From positions 232,361 to 296,360 of the forward strand of contig JAIEPF010000003.1 in assembly GCA_019749945.1 (NCBI GenBank): DNA of 64,000 nucleotides, read 5' to 3'. The notes under the pieces are model-generated. The model did no database searches. It was given only the letters and a program-made list of their open reading frames with translations, and had not been told where the DNA came from. Of this stretch, positions 42,405-52,792 are shown in pieces. Both the position numbers and the translations under genes were made by a program. How positions within the stretch are numbered: the stretch's first letter is position 1; each line of letters begins with the position of its first letter. The stretch comes from Burkholderiales bacterium (GTDB lineage Bacteria; Pseudomonadota; Gammaproteobacteria; Burkholderiales; SG8-41).

Positions 42405-43580
42405 ATGGTCCCCCACATCCTCGTTCTCAACGCCGGTTCCTCCAGCATCAAATTCGCGGTGTTTGCCGCCACTCTCCCCTTGCGGCGCACCCTGCAGGGC
42501 ATGATTTCGGGTATCGGCATGACGCCGGCCTTCGTTGCCGGCAACGCACAGGGGCAGCTCCCCGGCACGCTGCCGCCCGGCCCGCTGAACCACGAAACGG
42601 CGCTGGCCTGGCTGTTTGACTGGCTGGACGCGGGCCGCCACGCACAACCATTGCTCGGTGCCGGTCACCGCGTCGTTCACGGCGGCGAACAGTACGATGC
42701 GCCGCTGGTGATCAACACTCAAAACCTCGCCAGCCTGGATGCACTGGCGCCGCTGGCCCCCCTGCACCAGCCGCACAACCTGGCGGCAATCAAGGCGCTG
42801 CGCAAACTGCGCCCGGAACTTGCGCAGGTCGCCTGCTTCGACACCGCCTTCCACCGCAGCCAGCCCGCGGTCGCTCAAACACTGGCCCTGCCGCCCGCGC
42901 TGACCCGCGGCGGCCTGCTTCGTTACGGCTTCCACGGTCTGTCATATGAATTCATTGCCGGCGCACTGCCGGATGCGCTCGGTGCCGGCGCCGAGGGGCG
43001 GGTCATCGTCGCCCATCTCGGCAACGGCGCCAGCCTGTGCGCGATGCGCGGCCGCAAGAGCATCGCCACCACCATGGGCTTCAGCACGCTCGACGGCCTG
43101 GTCATGGGCACGCGCTGCGGCAGCATTGATCCGGGGGTGCTGTTTTACCTGATGCGTGAAAAAAACATGTCGGCAGATGCAGTCGAGGATCTGCTCTACC
43201 GCAGATCAGGATTGCTGGGCCTCTCCGAGATCAGCAACGACATGCGCACCCTGCTCGAAGCCAAGGATCCGCGCGCACAAGCCGCCATCGAACAGTTCGT
43301 TTACCGCGCCGCGCTGGAAACCGGCGCACTGGCCGCGGCGCTCGAAGGCATTGATGCGCTGGTGTTTACCGGCGGCATCGGTGAACACGCAGCACCGGTG
43401 CGCGCCATGATCTGCGAAAAACTGGCCTGGCTGGGCATCACGCTGGATGCCTCCGCCAACGCGGGCCATGCACCGCGCATCTCGACCGCCGCAAGCAGGG
43501 TCAGCGTCTGCATCATCCCCACCGATGAAGAAGCAGTGATCGCGGCGCATACCCACCGCCTGCTGCGGGCCCCGTCATAA
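42405..43580 (+). CDS. ackA: Acetate/propionate kinase
   Basis: 391 aa. It phosphorylates acetate (or propionate) with ATP. Signature 1 is LVLNAGSSSIKFAVF near the N-terminus. Later come GHRVVHGGEQY, RYGFHGLSYE, HLGNGASLCA, signature 2 MGFSTLDGLVMGTRCGSIDP, and FTGGIGEH. ATG 42405 was chosen; a TTG at 42372 would add 11 residues, and neither has a strong ribosome binding site. pta is not adjacent. It ends at a bidirectional terminator shared with ssb. Confidence 0.95.
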   Translation: MVPHILVLNAGSSSIKFAVFAATLPLRRTLQGMISGIGMTPAFVAGNAQGQLPGTLPPGPLNHETALAWLFDWLDAGRHAQPLLGAGHRVVHGGEQYDAPLVINTQNLASLDALAPLAPLHQPHNLAAIKALRKLRPELAQVACFDTAFHRSQPAVAQTLALPPALTRGGLLRYGFHGLSYEFIAGALPDALGAGAEGRVIVAHLGNGASLCAMRGRKSIATTMGFSTLDGLVMGTRCGSIDPGVLFYLMREKNMSADAVEDLLYRRSGLLGLSEISNDMRTLLEAKDPRAQAAIEQFVYRAALETGALAAALEGIDALVFTGGIGEHAAPVRAMICEKLAWLGITLDASANAGHAPRISTAASRVSVCIIPTDEEAVIAAHTHRLLRAPS

Positions 43581-43582
43581 AC

Positions 43583-43610
43583 AAAAAACCGGGCTGAGCC
43601 CGGCTTTGTT
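43583..43610. terminator. Bidirectional terminator between ackA and ssb
   Basis: CCGGGC (43589-43594) pairs with GCCCGG (43598-43603) around TGA. Six A residues lie on the left and a T-rich stretch on the right, so it works for both converging genes (better on the minus strand). Confidence 0.75.
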
Positions 43611-43633
43611 GTGAACACGCGGCACACCGTCCG

Positions 43634-44104
43634 TCAAAACGGAATGTCGTCGTCCATGTCGTCAAAGCTGCCGCCGCTTTTCTTCGCCGGTGCCTTGCCG
43701 CCACCGCCCGCCGCAGCCGCAGCGGGTTCGCGCATGCTGCCACCACCGCCGCCGCCTTCACCGCCGCCGCCGCGGCCGCCAAGCAACTGCATGCGGTCAG
43801 CAACAACCTCTGTCGTATAACGGTCCTGGCCTTCCTTGTCCTGCCATTTGCGGGTGCGGATGCGGCCTTCGACGTAACACGGCGAACCTTTTTTCAGGTA
43901 CTCGCCGGCGACCTCAGCCAGCCGGCCGAAAAAAGAAATCCGGTGCCACTCGGTATGCTCCTGCTTGTCGCCGCTTTTTTTGTCTTTCCATGACTCGGTG
44001 GTGGCGAGCGTGATGTTGGTCACCGCTTCGCCGCTGGGCAGATACCGGGTTTCCGGATCTTTGCCGAGGTTGCCGATCAGAATTACCTTGTTAACTGATG
44101 CCAT
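43634..44104 (-). CDS. ssb: Single-stranded DNA-binding protein
   Basis: 156 aa. The OB-fold DNA-binding domain covers residues 1-110 ([40 protein letters not shown]). A Gly/Pro/Ala-rich flexible linker follows (about 112-145), then the acidic tip DDMDDDIPF that recruits repair and replication partners. A tetramer in the cell. The neighbouring uvrA and MFS order is common for proteobacterial ssb. Confidence 0.97.
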   Translation of the reverse strand: MASVNKVILIGNLGKDPETRYLPSGEAVTNITLATTESWKDKKSGDKQEHTEWHRISFFGRLAEVAGEYLKKGSPCYVEGRIRTRKWQDKEGQDRYTTEVVADRMQLLGGRGGGGEGGGGGGSMREPAAAAAGGGGKAPAKKSGGSFDDMDDDIPF

Positions 44105-44168
44105 GTCAGTTTTTCCTTTTGATATTCAATGCTGCATAAATCCATCAACGCACCCGCCGTCAGGGCGT

Positions 44169-45362
44169 TTACGCGCGCGCCGCAACCGGCGGCACGCGCA
44201 TGCCGAAGGCGAGTATAAGCCAGATCGCCAGCAGCACAGTATCAAGGACTACGACGCCGGCGGTGCCCCAGTGCTTGTAGAGAATTCCTCCCGCGGCAGC
44301 GCCGAGGAAGGTGCCGAAAAACTGGATGGTGCTGTAGAGGCCGATCGCCGTGCCCTTGGCATGCGCCGGCGCCAAGCGCGTAGTCAATGTCGGCAGCATC
44401 GCCTCCAGCACATTGAACGGCACAAAAAACGCCAGTAAAAACAAGGACAACAACCACAGGTTTCCGGTCAGCCAGGGCAAGGCCAGCTGGCCCGCCAGCA
44501 ACAGCGCCACAGCGATGATGAACCAGCGCCGCAGCAGCTCCGGTTTGCCGGCCTGCATGATCGGCGGCAGCATCAGCACGAAGGAACCCAGCATCACCGG
44601 CAGATAAACCTTCCAGTGCCCGGCCAATTCAAGACCGGCATCGCGCAGGCTGAACGGCACCACGATGAACAGCGCCATCAGCGCCGCGTGCAGCGCAAAG
44701 ATGCCCCAGTTCAGCCTTGCCAATTGCGGATCCTGCAGCACATTCCAGAAATCCTTGAGGCCGCGACCCGGTGCCGGCGGTGCCTCCGGCGCATCCGGAA
44801 TGAAGCGCCACATGACCACCATGCCCGCCAGCGCCAGCAGCCCGGTCAGCGCGAATATGCCCGGCACGCCGATCACGCGATCCAGCCAGGGGCTCGCGAT
44901 CAGCGACAGCGCAAACGAGGCGCCGATGGTGGAGCCGATCATCGCCATCGCCTTGGCGCGTTGATCTTCACGGGTCAGGTCGGCCGTCATCGCGATCACC
45001 GCTGCTGAAATCGCACCGGCGCCCTGCAGGACGCGGCCGAGGATGACGATGTAGATGTTCGGCGCCAGCGCCGCGACAAAACTGCCGATGGCAAAAATCG
45101 CCAGCCCGATATAAACCACCGGTTTGCGGCCGATGCGGTCGGACCACCAGCCGAAGGGGATTTGCAGGACGGCCTGGGTCAGGCCGTAGGCGCCGATGGC
45201 GATGCCGACCAGCGTCAGGTCGTTGCCGCCGGGCAGATGCTCGGCGTAGATGGCAAATACCGGCAGGATCACGAACATGCCGAGCAGGCGCAATCCGAAA
45301 ATTCCGGACAATCCGATGCTCGCCCGCAGCTCAAGCGGGGTCATTTTGTTGCTGGACGACAT
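44169..45362 (-). CDS. MFS transporter (YajR-like)
   Basis: 397 aa, twelve predicted membrane helices. Characteristic stretches: SGIFGLRLLGMFVILPVFAI at the first helix, the loop motif GWWSDRIGRKPVVYIG, and ISAAVIAMTADLTREDQRAK. ATG 45362 (MSSSNKMTPLELRAS) fits the family; the upstream in-frame extension overlaps the uvrA promoter. It is probably a drug or metabolite efflux carrier. It is divergent from uvrA and upstream of ssb on the same strand (64 bp), a frequent conserved trio. Confidence 0.92.
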   Translation of the reverse strand: MSSSNKMTPLELRASIGLSGIFGLRLLGMFVILPVFAIYAEHLPGGNDLTLVGIAIGAYGLTQAVLQIPFGWWSDRIGRKPVVYIGLAIFAIGSFVAALAPNIYIVILGRVLQGAGAISAAVIAMTADLTREDQRAKAMAMIGSTIGASFALSLIASPWLDRVIGVPGIFALTGLLALAGMVVMWRFIPDAPEAPPAPGRGLKDFWNVLQDPQLARLNWGIFALHAALMALFIVVPFSLRDAGLELAGHWKVYLPVMLGSFVLMLPPIMQAGKPELLRRWFIIAVALLLAGQLALPWLTGNLWLLSLFLLAFFVPFNVLEAMLPTLTTRLAPAHAKGTAIGLYSTIQFFGTFLGAAAGGILYKHWGTAGVVVLDTVLLAIWLILAFGMRVPPVAARA

Positions 45363-45397
45363 GAAGTGGGGACCGGCGGGAAACCTGGCTGCAGCAG

Positions 45398-45426
45398 TTG
45401 GGCGGAACAGCGTATGCGCGTATAGT
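45398..45426 (+). promoter_or_regulatory. Sigma70-type promoter of uvrA
   Basis: TTGGGC (45398-45403), a 17-nt spacer, and TATAGT (45421-45426). Transcription would start near 45433, 28 nt before the chosen uvrA ATG. No obvious LexA box (CTG-N10-CAG) overlaps it. Confidence 0.65.
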
Positions 45427-45460
45427 AGCAGGTTCACTTTTGCTCTCCCCAGGCTCTTTG

Positions 45461-48361
45461 ATGACTGCGCGTTCCTCGCCGCCAAAACTGGTCTCGCTGC
45501 CGATCACCGCCCAAACTGCGGTCGCCCAAATTGAGCCCGCGGGCGCCGGTCAGATCCGCGTCCGCGGCGCGCGCACCCACAACCTGAAAAACATCAGCCT
45601 CGACCTGCCGCGCAACCGCCTGGTGGTGATCACCGGGCTGTCCGGTTCCGGAAAATCATCGCTGGCTTTTGACACGCTGTATGCCGAAGGCCAGCGCCGT
45701 TATGTCGAATCGCTGTCGGCGTATGCGCGGCAGTTCCTGCAGTTGATGGAAAAACCCGATGTCGACCTGATCGAGGGCCTGTCGCCGGCCATCGCCATCG
45801 AGCAGAAGGCGTCCAGCCACAATCCGCGCTCGACCGTCGGCACCGTCACCGAAATCCATGATTACCTGCGCCTGCTCTACGCGCGCATCGGCGAACCGCA
45901 CTGCCCGCAACACGGCACATTGCTCGCCGCGCAATCGGTCGCGCAAATGGTCGACCATGTGCTGCAACTGCCGGAGGATACGAAGCTGATGATCCTTGCG
46001 CCGGTGGTCAGCGACCGCAAGGGCGAACAGAACAGCCTGATCGACGAACTGCGTGCGCAGGGTTTCGTCCGCGCGCGCATCGACGGCAGGATTCACGACA
46101 TCGACGCGCTGCCGCCGCTGAAAAAGAATTCCAAGCATACGATCGACGTGGTGGTGGACCGCATCAAGGTGCGCGCCGACATCCGCCAGCGCCTGGCGGA
46201 ATCCTTCGAAACCGCCCTGCGTCACGGCAACGGCCGCGCCATTGCCGCGGACATGGACAGCGGCGAGGAGTTGGTATTTTCAGCGCGCCTCGCCTGCCCG
46301 GTCTGCGGCCGGGCCTCACCCGAACTGGAGCCGCGGCTGTTCTCCTTCAACAACCCCGCGGGCGCCTGCCCGCGCTGCGACGGCCTCGGCGCCATCACTT
46401 TTTTCGATCCGAAACGCATCGCCGCATTCCCCGAGATGTCGCTGGCCTCCGGCGCCATCAAGGGCTGGGACCGCCGCAACCAGTTTTATTTCCAGATGCT
46501 GCAGGACCTCGCCAAACACTATGGTTTTGATGTTGAAGCCCCATTCGGGGAATTGTCGGAGGCGGCGCGCGATGCGGTGCTGTACGGCTCGGGAAAAACA
46601 CTGATTAAATTCACCTATTCCGGTGAACGCGGCAAATCCTATGTCAAGGAACACGCCTTTGAGGGCGTGATCCCCAATCTCGAGCGCCGCCACCGCGAAA
46701 CCGATTCGCCGGTGGTCAAGGAAGAACTGTCAAAATACCTGAACACGCAGACCTGCCCGGATTGCGCCGGCACGCGACTGCGGCCCGAAGCGCGGCACGT
46801 ACTGGTCGCCGGCCAGCCGATCTATGCCCTTTCCGCACTGCAGCTCGGCAACGCGATGCGTTTTTTCGAAGAACTGGCACTGACCGGTGCAAAACAGGCC
46901 ATCGCCGAAAAAATCGCCGGCGAAATCCGCAACCGCCTGCGTTTCCTGGTCGATGTCGGCCTTGATTACCTGTCGCTGGACCGCTCTGCCGACACGTTGT
47001 CCGGCGGCGAGTCCCAGCGCATCCGCCTCGCCAGCCAGATCGGCTCGGGGCTGACCGGGGTGATGTATGTGCTCGACGAACCCTCGATCGGCCTCCATCA
47101 GCGCGACAACACGCGGCTGCTCGGCATGCTGAAACGCCTGCGCGACATCGGCAATTCGGTGATTGTGGTCGAGCACGACCAGGACGCCATCATGAGCGCC
47201 GATCACGTCATCGACATGGGGCTGGGCGCCGGCGAACACGGCGGTCATGTCATCGCGCAGGGCAGTCCCGCCGAAATCGTCGCGCACAACGAATCCCTGA
47301 CCGGCCAGTACCTGTCGGGACGCCGCCGCATCGATGTGCCGGCCTTGCGCCACAAGGTCAATCCGAAACGGCGGCTGGTGATCAGCGGCGCCACCGGCAA
47401 CAACCTGAAGGATGTCACTGTCGGCATCCCCGTAGGACTGTTCACCTGCGTCACCGGTGTCTCGGGATCCGGCAAATCGACGCTGGTCAACGACACGCTG
47501 TACCAGGCCGCCGCACGCGACCTCTACGGCAGCAATGTCGAACCGGCGCCCTGCACCGGCATCGAAGGCATGGAGTTTTTCGACAAGGTGGTCAATGTCG
47601 ACCAGAGCCCCATCGGCCGCACACCGCGCTCCAATCCGGCGACTTACACGGGGCTGTTCACACCCATCCGTGAGCTGTTCGCGGGCGTACCGGAGGCGCG
47701 TGCGCGCGGCTACGGCGCCGGGCGCTTCTCCTTCAACGTCAAAGGCGGCCGCTGCGAAGCCTGCCAGGGCGACGGCGTGCTGAAAGTCGAAATGCACTTC
47801 CTGCCTGACATCTACGTACCCTGCGACACCTGCCACGGCAAACGTTACAACCGCGAAACCCTGGACATCCGTTACAAGGGCCGTACGGTCGATGAAGTGC
47901 TGGCGATGACGGTGGAACAGGCGGTTGAGTTTTTCAGCCCGGTGCCGGCCATCGCACGCAAGCTGCAGACCATGATGGACGTCGGCCTCGGTTACATCAC
48001 GCTGGGCCAGAGCGCGACCACGCTGTCCGGCGGCGAAGCACAGCGCGTCAAACTCGCGCTCGAGCTGTCCAAACGCGATACCGGACGCACGCTGTACATC
48101 CTCGATGAACCAACGACTGGCCTCCATTTCCATGACATCGATCTGCTGCTGCACGTGCTGCACCGCCTGCGCGACCACGGCAACACCATCGTCGTCATCG
48201 AACACAATCTCGACGTGATCAAGACCGCGGACTGGGTCATCGATCTCGGCCCGGAGGGCGGCGACGGCGGCGGTCGTATCCTCGCCGAAGGCCCGCCGGA
48301 AGCGATCGCGGCAAACGCCGCCAGCCACACCGGAGCCCACCTGAAAGCCGTGTTGTCATGA
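45461..48361 (+). CDS. uvrA: Excinuclease ABC subunit A
   Basis: 966 aa, damage-recognition ATPase of nucleotide excision repair. Two ABC modules: Walker [16 protein letters not shown] with [20 protein letters not shown], and [10 protein letters not shown] in the second half, each with an LSGGE signature. Zinc modules [11 protein letters not shown]...CPRCDG and CEACQGDG...[10 protein letters not shown]. The open frame starts at 45398, but that lies in the promoter, so I used ATG 45461. This leaves about 25 extra residues before the conserved start. A glycerate kinase gene overlaps its stop by 4 bp. Confidence 0.97.
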   Translation: MTARSSPPKLVSLPITAQTAVAQIEPAGAGQIRVRGARTHNLKNISLDLPRNRLVVITGLSGSGKSSLAFDTLYAEGQRRYVESLSAYARQFLQLMEKPDVDLIEGLSPAIAIEQKASSHNPRSTVGTVTEIHDYLRLLYARIGEPHCPQHGTLLAAQSVAQMVDHVLQLPEDTKLMILAPVVSDRKGEQNSLIDELRAQGFVRARIDGRIHDIDALPPLKKNSKHTIDVVVDRIKVRADIRQRLAESFETALRHGNGRAIAADMDSGEELVFSARLACPVCGRASPELEPRLFSFNNPAGACPRCDGLGAITFFDPKRIAAFPEMSLASGAIKGWDRRNQFYFQMLQDLAKHYGFDVEAPFGELSEAARDAVLYGSGKTLIKFTYSGERGKSYVKEHAFEGVIPNLERRHRETDSPVVKEELSKYLNTQTCPDCAGTRLRPEARHVLVAGQPIYALSALQLGNAMRFFEELALTGAKQAIAEKIAGEIRNRLRFLVDVGLDYLSLDRSADTLSGGESQRIRLASQIGSGLTGVMYVLDEPSIGLHQRDNTRLLGMLKRLRDIGNSVIVVEHDQDAIMSADHVIDMGLGAGEHGGHVIAQGSPAEIVAHNESLTGQYLSGRRRIDVPALRHKVNPKRRLVISGATGNNLKDVTVGIPVGLFTCVTGVSGSGKSTLVNDTLYQAAARDLYGSNVEPAPCTGIEGMEFFDKVVNVDQSPIGRTPRSNPATYTGLFTPIRELFAGVPEARARGYGAGRFSFNVKGGRCEACQGDGVLKVEMHFLPDIYVPCDTCHGKRYNRETLDIRYKGRTVDEVLAMTVEQAVEFFSPVPAIARKLQTMMDVGLGYITLGQSATTLSGGEAQRVKLALELSKRDTGRTLYILDEPTTGLHFHDIDLLLHVLHRLRDHGNTIVVIEHNLDVIKTADWVIDLGPEGGDGGGRILAEGPPEAIAANAASHTGAHLKAVLS

Positions 48362-49638
48362 CCCCGGGGCGGGCGCGCGAACTGCTGAGCGGTAGTTTTG
48401 CCGCGGCGCTTGCCGCCGCCGACCCGCTGCGCATCGTACCCAGGCACCTGCCCGCGCCGCCCAAGGGCCGCACGCTGGTCGTTGGTGCCGGCAAGGCCGC
48501 TGCGGCCATGGCCCTGGCGGTTGAGCAGCACTGGCCCGCCGCAGCAGCGCTGGACGGCCTGGTCATCACCCGCTACCAGCACGGCCTGCTGACCAATCGC
48601 ATCACGGTGATCGAAGCCGGACACCCGGTGCCCGATGCTGCGGGTGAACAGGCCGCTGCGGAAATCCTGAAAAAGGTCAAAACGCTGACACCCCAGGATC
48701 TGCTGCTGGTGCTGGTTTCCGGCGGCGGCTCGAGCCTACTGTCATTGCCGGCCGAAGGCATCACCATGGCCGACCTGAAACAGGTGACCCAACAACTGCT
48801 GCTGTCCGGCGCGCCGATCCAGGCCATGAACACGGTACGCAAGCACCTGTCGATCATCCAGGGCGGAAGGCTTGCCGCGGCTTCGCGCGCACCGGTGCTG
48901 GCGCTGGTGGTGTCGGATGTCACCGGTGATGATCCGACGCACATCGCCTCCGGCCCCTGCGCACCCGACCCGAGCACTTACCAGGATGCGATAGACATCC
49001 TTGGGCGTCATGGCGTGCAGGCGCCGCCCGCCATTGCCGCGCACCTCGCACGCGGCGCACGCGGTGAAATCGCCGAAACACCCAAACCCGGCGACCGCGC
49101 TTTCGCCAAAACCGAAAACCGGGTGATCGCCACTGCGCAGCAATCGCTGCAGGCCGCCGCGGATTATTTCCGCGGTCAGGGCATCACCCCGGCGATCCTC
49201 GGCGACTCGGTGACCGGGGAAGCACGTGAGGTCGCCAAAGTGTATGGCGCGCTCGCCCGTGAAATCCGTCAGCACGGTGCGCCATGGCCGGCACCTGTGG
49301 CGCTGATATCAGGTGGCGAATGTACGGTCACCGTGCGCGGCCAGGGACGCGGCGGACGCTGCGCGGAATTCCTGCTGTCGCTGGCGATTGATCTCGACGG
49401 GGTGCCCGGCATCCACGCGCTGGCCTGTGATACCGACGGCATCGACGGCTCTGAAAACAATGCCGGCGCCGTGCTGACGCCGGATGCCTTGCAGCGCGCG
49501 GCGCGCAAACAGATCCATGCCGCGACACTGCTCGACCAGAACGATGCCTACCGGTTTTTTGAAGCGACTGGCGACCTCGTGGTCGCCGGTCCCACGCGCA
49601 CCAATGTCAATGATTACCGCGTGATATTGGTCACCTGA
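48358..49638 (+). CDS. Glycerate 2-kinase (MOFRL family)
   Basis: 426 aa of the GckA/TtuD type, which phosphorylates D-glycerate to 2-phosphoglycerate. Segments: [65 protein letters not shown] and the C-terminal MOFRL domain with [20 protein letters not shown] and [12 protein letters not shown]. The ATG overlaps the uvrA stop (ATGA), so translation is coupled to uvrA, an unusual pairing. It converges on rplQ through a terminator. Confidence 0.92.
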   Translation: MTPGRARELLSGSFAAALAAADPLRIVPRHLPAPPKGRTLVVGAGKAAAAMALAVEQHWPAAAALDGLVITRYQHGLLTNRITVIEAGHPVPDAAGEQAAAEILKKVKTLTPQDLLLVLVSGGGSSLLSLPAEGITMADLKQVTQQLLLSGAPIQAMNTVRKHLSIIQGGRLAAASRAPVLALVVSDVTGDDPTHIASGPCAPDPSTYQDAIDILGRHGVQAPPAIAAHLARGARGEIAETPKPGDRAFAKTENRVIATAQQSLQAAADYFRGQGITPAILGDSVTGEAREVAKVYGALAREIRQHGAPWPAPVALISGGECTVTVRGQGRGGRCAEFLLSLAIDLDGVPGIHALACDTDGIDGSENNAGAVLTPDALQRAARKQIHAATLLDQNDAYRFFEATGDLVVAGPTRTNVNDYRVILVT

Positions 49639-49655
49639 TTGCGGCCTATACGGTA

Positions 49656-49692
49656 AAATTATAAGTATTTGATTTTATTGATTTTTTTATAA
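49656..49692 (-). repeat. AT-rich intergenic repeat, copy 6
   Basis: On the minus strand AATAAAATCAAATACTTATAA, preceded by a further AAATCAAT unit. It agrees with copy 4 at 19 of 21 positions. It lies between the glycerate kinase stop and the terminator. Confidence 0.6.
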
Positions 49693-49714
49693 CTTATCTG
49701 CGGGTTTCAGCAAT

Positions 49715-49743
49715 AAAAAAACCGGGCAAGGCCCGGCTTTTTT
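49715..49743. terminator. Bidirectional terminator at the end of the alpha operon
   Basis: CCGGGC (49722-49727) pairs with GCCCGG (49731-49736) around AAG, extended by A6/T6. It ends both the rplQ transcript (minus) and the uvrA-glycerate kinase transcript (plus). Confidence 0.88.
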
Positions 49744-49764
49744 ATGGGTCGCGCGCTACGCGGA

Positions 49765-50160
49765 TCAGGCGGCTTCCGGCTTGGCTTCGGTCTCCGCCGC
49801 TTCCGGACGATCAAGCAGTTCGACATAGGCCATCGGCGCATTGTCGCCCTTGCGGAAGCCGAACTTCAGGATGCGCAGGTAACCGCCGTTGCGCTTGGCA
49901 AAACGCGGGCCCAGCAGTTCGAACAGCTTGACCACGTTTTCACGGTCGCGCAGGCGATCAAACGCCAGGCGGCGATTGGCCAGCGTGGGTTTTTTGCCCA
50001 GGGTGATGATCGGCTCCACGACCCGCCGCAATTCCTTGGCTTTGGGCAAGGTGGTTTTGATCGCTTCATGGCGCAACAGCGAGTTGGCCATGTTGCGCAG
50101 CATCGCGAGGCGATGGCTGCTGGTGCGATTGAGTTTTCTTAAACCGTGACGATGACGCAT
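49765..50160 (-). CDS. rplQ: 50S ribosomal protein L17
   Basis: 131 aa. [20 protein letters not shown] and [20 protein letters not shown] are diagnostic. It sits at the peptide-exit side of the large subunit. The C-terminal tail is short and Ala/Glu-rich ([13 protein letters not shown]). It lies 9 bp after rpoA and is the last gene of the ribosomal cluster. Confidence 0.98.
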   Translation of the reverse strand: MRHRHGLRKLNRTSSHRLAMLRNMANSLLRHEAIKTTLPKAKELRRVVEPIITLGKKPTLANRRLAFDRLRDRENVVKLFELLGPRFAKRNGGYLRILKFGFRKGDNAPMAYVELLDRPEAAETEAKPEAA

Positions 50161-50169
50161 GATGCCCTC

Positions 50170-51147
50170 TTAAATCTTTTCCAGGCCGGCAGGCGGCCAG
50201 TTTTCCAGCTTCATACCCAGCGTCAGGCCGCGGGATGCCAGCACTTCCTTGATTTCGTTCAGCGACTTGCGACCCAGATTCGGGGTCTTCAGCAACTCGG
50301 TCTCGGTACGCTGGATCAGGTCGCCGATATAGTAGATGTTTTCCGCTTTCAGGCAGTTGGCCGAACGCACGGTCAGTTCCAGGTCATCCACCGGGCGCAG
50401 CAGCACCGGGTCGATCTGGGTGGCTTTTTTCTCTTCGATCAGCGCCGGGGTGCCCTTGAGGTCGGCAAATACCGACAGCTGTTCGACCAGAACGCGTGCG
50501 GCGTAACGGACGGCTTCCTCAGGATCAATCGCGCCGTTGGTCTCGATGTCGATCACCAGCTTGTCGAGGTCGGTGCGCTGCTCGACGCGCGCCGATTCCA
50601 CCGCGTAGCTGACGCGGCGCACCGGACCGTAGGAGGCGTCGAGCATCAGGCCGCCGACGCTGCGCGTGTCATCAACGCCGCGACGCGTCACCGCGGCGAC
50701 GTAGCCGCGGCCTTTTTCGACCTTGATCTGCACGTCGAGCTTGCCGCCGGCGGTCAGATGGGCGATCACGTGATCCGGGTTGACGATTTCGACGTCATGC
50801 ATCGGCTCGATATCCGCAGCCGTGACCACGCCTTCGCCTGATTTTTTCAGGGTCAGGATGGCTTCGTCGCGGTTATGCAGGCGCAGCACGATGCCTTTCA
50901 GGTTGAGCAGGATGTCGACCACATCTTCCTGCACACCGTCGATGGTGGAGTATTCGTGCAACACGCCGGCGATCTTGACTTCAGTCGCGGCGAAGCCGGG
51001 CATCGAGGACAGCAGGGTGCGGCGCAGCGCATTGCCGAGCGTATGCCCGTAACCGCGCTCGAACGGCTCCATGGTGACCTTCGCATGGAAGGGGGACACA
51101 CCCTGCACGTCGATGATCCGAGGCTTGAGGAAGGCGCTGCTGGACAT
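50170..51147 (-). CDS. rpoA: RNA polymerase alpha subunit
   Basis: 325 aa. The N-terminal dimerisation and assembly domain (to about 230) has [20 protein letters not shown] and [18 protein letters not shown]. The C-terminal domain (about 245-325), which binds UP elements and activators, has [20 protein letters not shown] and the helix-hairpin-helix [20 protein letters not shown]. It is encoded in the usual alpha-operon position between rpsD and rplQ. Confidence 0.99.
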   Translation of the reverse strand: MSSSAFLKPRIIDVQGVSPFHAKVTMEPFERGYGHTLGNALRRTLLSSMPGFAATEVKIAGVLHEYSTIDGVQEDVVDILLNLKGIVLRLHNRDEAILTLKKSGEGVVTAADIEPMHDVEIVNPDHVIAHLTAGGKLDVQIKVEKGRGYVAAVTRRGVDDTRSVGGLMLDASYGPVRRVSYAVESARVEQRTDLDKLVIDIETNGAIDPEEAVRYAARVLVEQLSVFADLKGTPALIEEKKATQIDPVLLRPVDDLELTVRSANCLKAENIYYIGDLIQRTETELLKTPNLGRKSLNEIKEVLASRGLTLGMKLENWPPAGLEKI

Positions 51148-51168
51148 GGCTTGACTACCTCTCGGGGA

Positions 51169-51795
51169 TTATTTCGAGTACAGCTCGACGATGAGCGACT
51201 CATTGATGGTGGAAGGCAACTCGGAGCGCTGCGGCCGTGCCTTGAAGGTGCCTTTCAGCGCCTTCGAGTCGACCTCAACCCACTCCGGAAACCCGCGTGA
51301 TTCGGCTGCTTCGGCGGCGCCCTTGATGCGCAGCTGCGCCTTGGCGGCCTGCGCCACTTCAACGACGTCACCCGGACGGCACTGATAGGACGGAATGTTC
51401 ACGCGCTTGCCGTTGACCAGGATGCCGTTGTGACGCACCACCTGGCGGGCTTCCGTGCGCGACGCGCCGAAACCCATGCGGTAGGTCACCGTGTCAAGAC
51501 GGCTTTCCAGCCCCTGCAGCAGTGCTTCGCCGGTCACACCCTTGCTCGCCGCCGCTTCCTTGTAGGTCTTGCGGAACTGACGCTCAAGGATGCCGTAGAT
51601 ACGGCGCACCTTCTGCTTTTCGCGGAGTTGCACGCCATAACCCGACAGGCGGGTGCTTTTCTGGCCGTGCTGGCCGGGCGGATAGTTGCGGCGCTCAATG
51701 GCGCATTTGTCAGTGAAACACTTCTCCCCTTTCAGGAAAAGTTTTTCGCCTTCGCGACGGCATTGCCGGCATTTTGCATCGAGATTCCTGGCCAC
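51169..51795 (-). CDS. rpsD: 30S ribosomal protein S4 (zinc-type)
   Basis: 208 aa, a primary 16S rRNA binder and, in E. coli, the autogenous repressor of the alpha operon. The N-terminus carries four cysteines, Cys9, Cys12, Cys26 and Cys31, with the spacing of the zinc finger of Thermus S4. E. coli and Burkholderia S4 lack this set. The S4 RNA-binding domain ([38 protein letters not shown]) follows. Confidence 0.98.
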   Translation of the reverse strand: MARNLDAKCRQCRREGEKLFLKGEKCFTDKCAIERRNYPPGQHGQKSTRLSGYGVQLREKQKVRRIYGILERQFRKTYKEAAASKGVTGEALLQGLESRLDTVTYRMGFGASRTEARQVVRHNGILVNGKRVNIPSYQCRPGDVVEVAQAAKAQLRIKGAAEAAESRGFPEWVEVDSKALKGTFKARPQRSELPSTINESLIVELYSK

Positions 51796-51807
51796 TGTGG
51801 GATCTCC

Positions 51808-52197
51808 TTAGATTCGGCGCTTCTTGGGGGGACGGCAGCCGTTGTGCGGCACGGGCGTCACATCCGAGATGCTGGTGATTTTGAAACCGACGGCGTTCAG
51901 CGCACGGACCGCGGATTCGCGGCCGGGCCCCGGGCCCTTGATCAGGACTTCAATGTTCTTCACACCGCATTCCTGTGCAAGGCGACCGGCTTTTTCCGCA
52001 GCAATCTGCGCCGCAAACGGGGTCGATTTGCGCGAACCCTTGAAGCCGTTGCTGCCCGAAGTCGCCCAGGCCAGTGCGTTGCCCTGACGGTCAGTAATGG
52101 TGACGATGGTGTTGTTGAAGGACGCGTGCACATGTGCCACGCCTTCCGCCACGTTTTTCTTGACCTTCTTGCGAACCCTGGTGCTTGCCTTAGCCAT
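51808..52197 (-). CDS. rpsK: 30S ribosomal protein S11
   Basis: 129 aa. [35 protein letters not shown] and the C-terminal [15 protein letters not shown] are characteristic. The Asn-Gly in PHNGCRPPK is the known isoaspartate site of S11. It lies on the 30S platform near the E site and the mRNA exit. Confidence 0.99.
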   Translation of the reverse strand: MAKASTRVRKKVKKNVAEGVAHVHASFNNTIVTITDRQGNALAWATSGSNGFKGSRKSTPFAAQIAAEKAGRLAQECGVKNIEVLIKGPGPGRESAVRALNAVGFKITSISDVTPVPHNGCRPPKKRRI

Positions 52198-52212
52198 ATT
52201 GGTTACTCTCAG

Positions 52213-52590
52213 TTACGCAGCGGTCGGCCGCTGGATTTTTACTGCTGCCTTGCGCGGGCCCTTGCGCGTACGCGCGTTGGTGCGCGTACGCTGGCCGCGC
52301 ATCGGCAGTCCTGCGCGATGGCGCTTGCCGCGCCATGTGCCAAGATCCATCAGCCGCTTGATGTTCATGGAGATTTCGCGGCGCAGGTCGCCTTCAGTCG
52401 TGATTTTCGCGACCTGTTCGCGCAATTTGTCCATGTCCGAGTCGGACAGGTCCTTCATCTTGGTCGCAGTGTTGATTCCGGCCGCAGCGCAGATCGCGCG
52501 GGCACGGCTGCGGCCAACGCCGAAAATCGCCGTCAGCGCGACTTCGGCGTGCTGATGATTTGGTATGTTGACGCCACCTATGCGGGCCAT
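52213..52590 (-). CDS. rpsM: 30S ribosomal protein S13
   Basis: 125 aa. [36 protein letters not shown] and the C-terminal [16 protein letters not shown], which reaches the P-site tRNA. It is the first gene of the alpha operon; a strong promoter lies 29 bp upstream. A few residues longer than E. coli S13 because of the tail [12 protein letters not shown]. Confidence 0.99.
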   Translation of the reverse strand: MARIGGVNIPNHQHAEVALTAIFGVGRSRARAICAAAGINTATKMKDLSDSDMDKLREQVAKITTEGDLRREISMNIKRLMDLGTWRGKRHRAGLPMRGQRTRTNARTRKGPRKAAVKIQRPTAA

Positions 52591-52618
52591 CTGTTACCCC
52601 ACCAATGGAAAACTCGAA

Positions 52619-52647
52619 ATTATAACTTTTGACAGGCTCATATTCAA
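52619..52647 (-). promoter_or_regulatory. Sigma70 promoter of the alpha operon (rpsM)
   Basis: On the minus strand TTGAAT (52642-52647), a 17-nt spacer, and a perfect TATAAT (52619-52624). Transcription would start near 52612, only about 22 nt before rpsM. There is thus little room for an E. coli-like S4-binding pseudoknot leader upstream of the start codon. Confidence 0.75.
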
Positions 52648-52655
52648 CGAACCGG

Positions 52656-52769
52656 TCAACCCTGGCGCTGCTTGTGGCGCGGATCCTTGCAGATCACGCG
52701 AACCACGCCGTTGCGCTTCACAACCTTGCAGTTGCGGCACATGCGTTTTACTGATGCCTGTACTTTCAT
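52656..52769 (-). CDS. rpmJ: 50S ribosomal protein L36
   Basis: 37 aa: [20 protein letters not shown], continuing [17 protein letters not shown]. The zinc ligands are Cys11, Cys14, Cys27 and His32 (C-x2-C-x12-C-x4-H), so this is the zinc-binding L36 form. It lies between infA and rpsM, as in other betaproteobacteria. The alpha-operon promoter overlaps the short gap after it. Confidence 0.98.
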   Translation of the reverse strand: MKVQASVKRMCRNCKVVKRNGVVRVICKDPRHKQRQG

Positions 52770-52792
52770 GTCATACCTCTTTCGCTTGCTGC

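Noticed and set aside
45398..45460. uvrA start at 45398.
   Set aside because: The segment is the promoter (-35 at 45398, -10 at 45421) and adds residues absent from UvrA.
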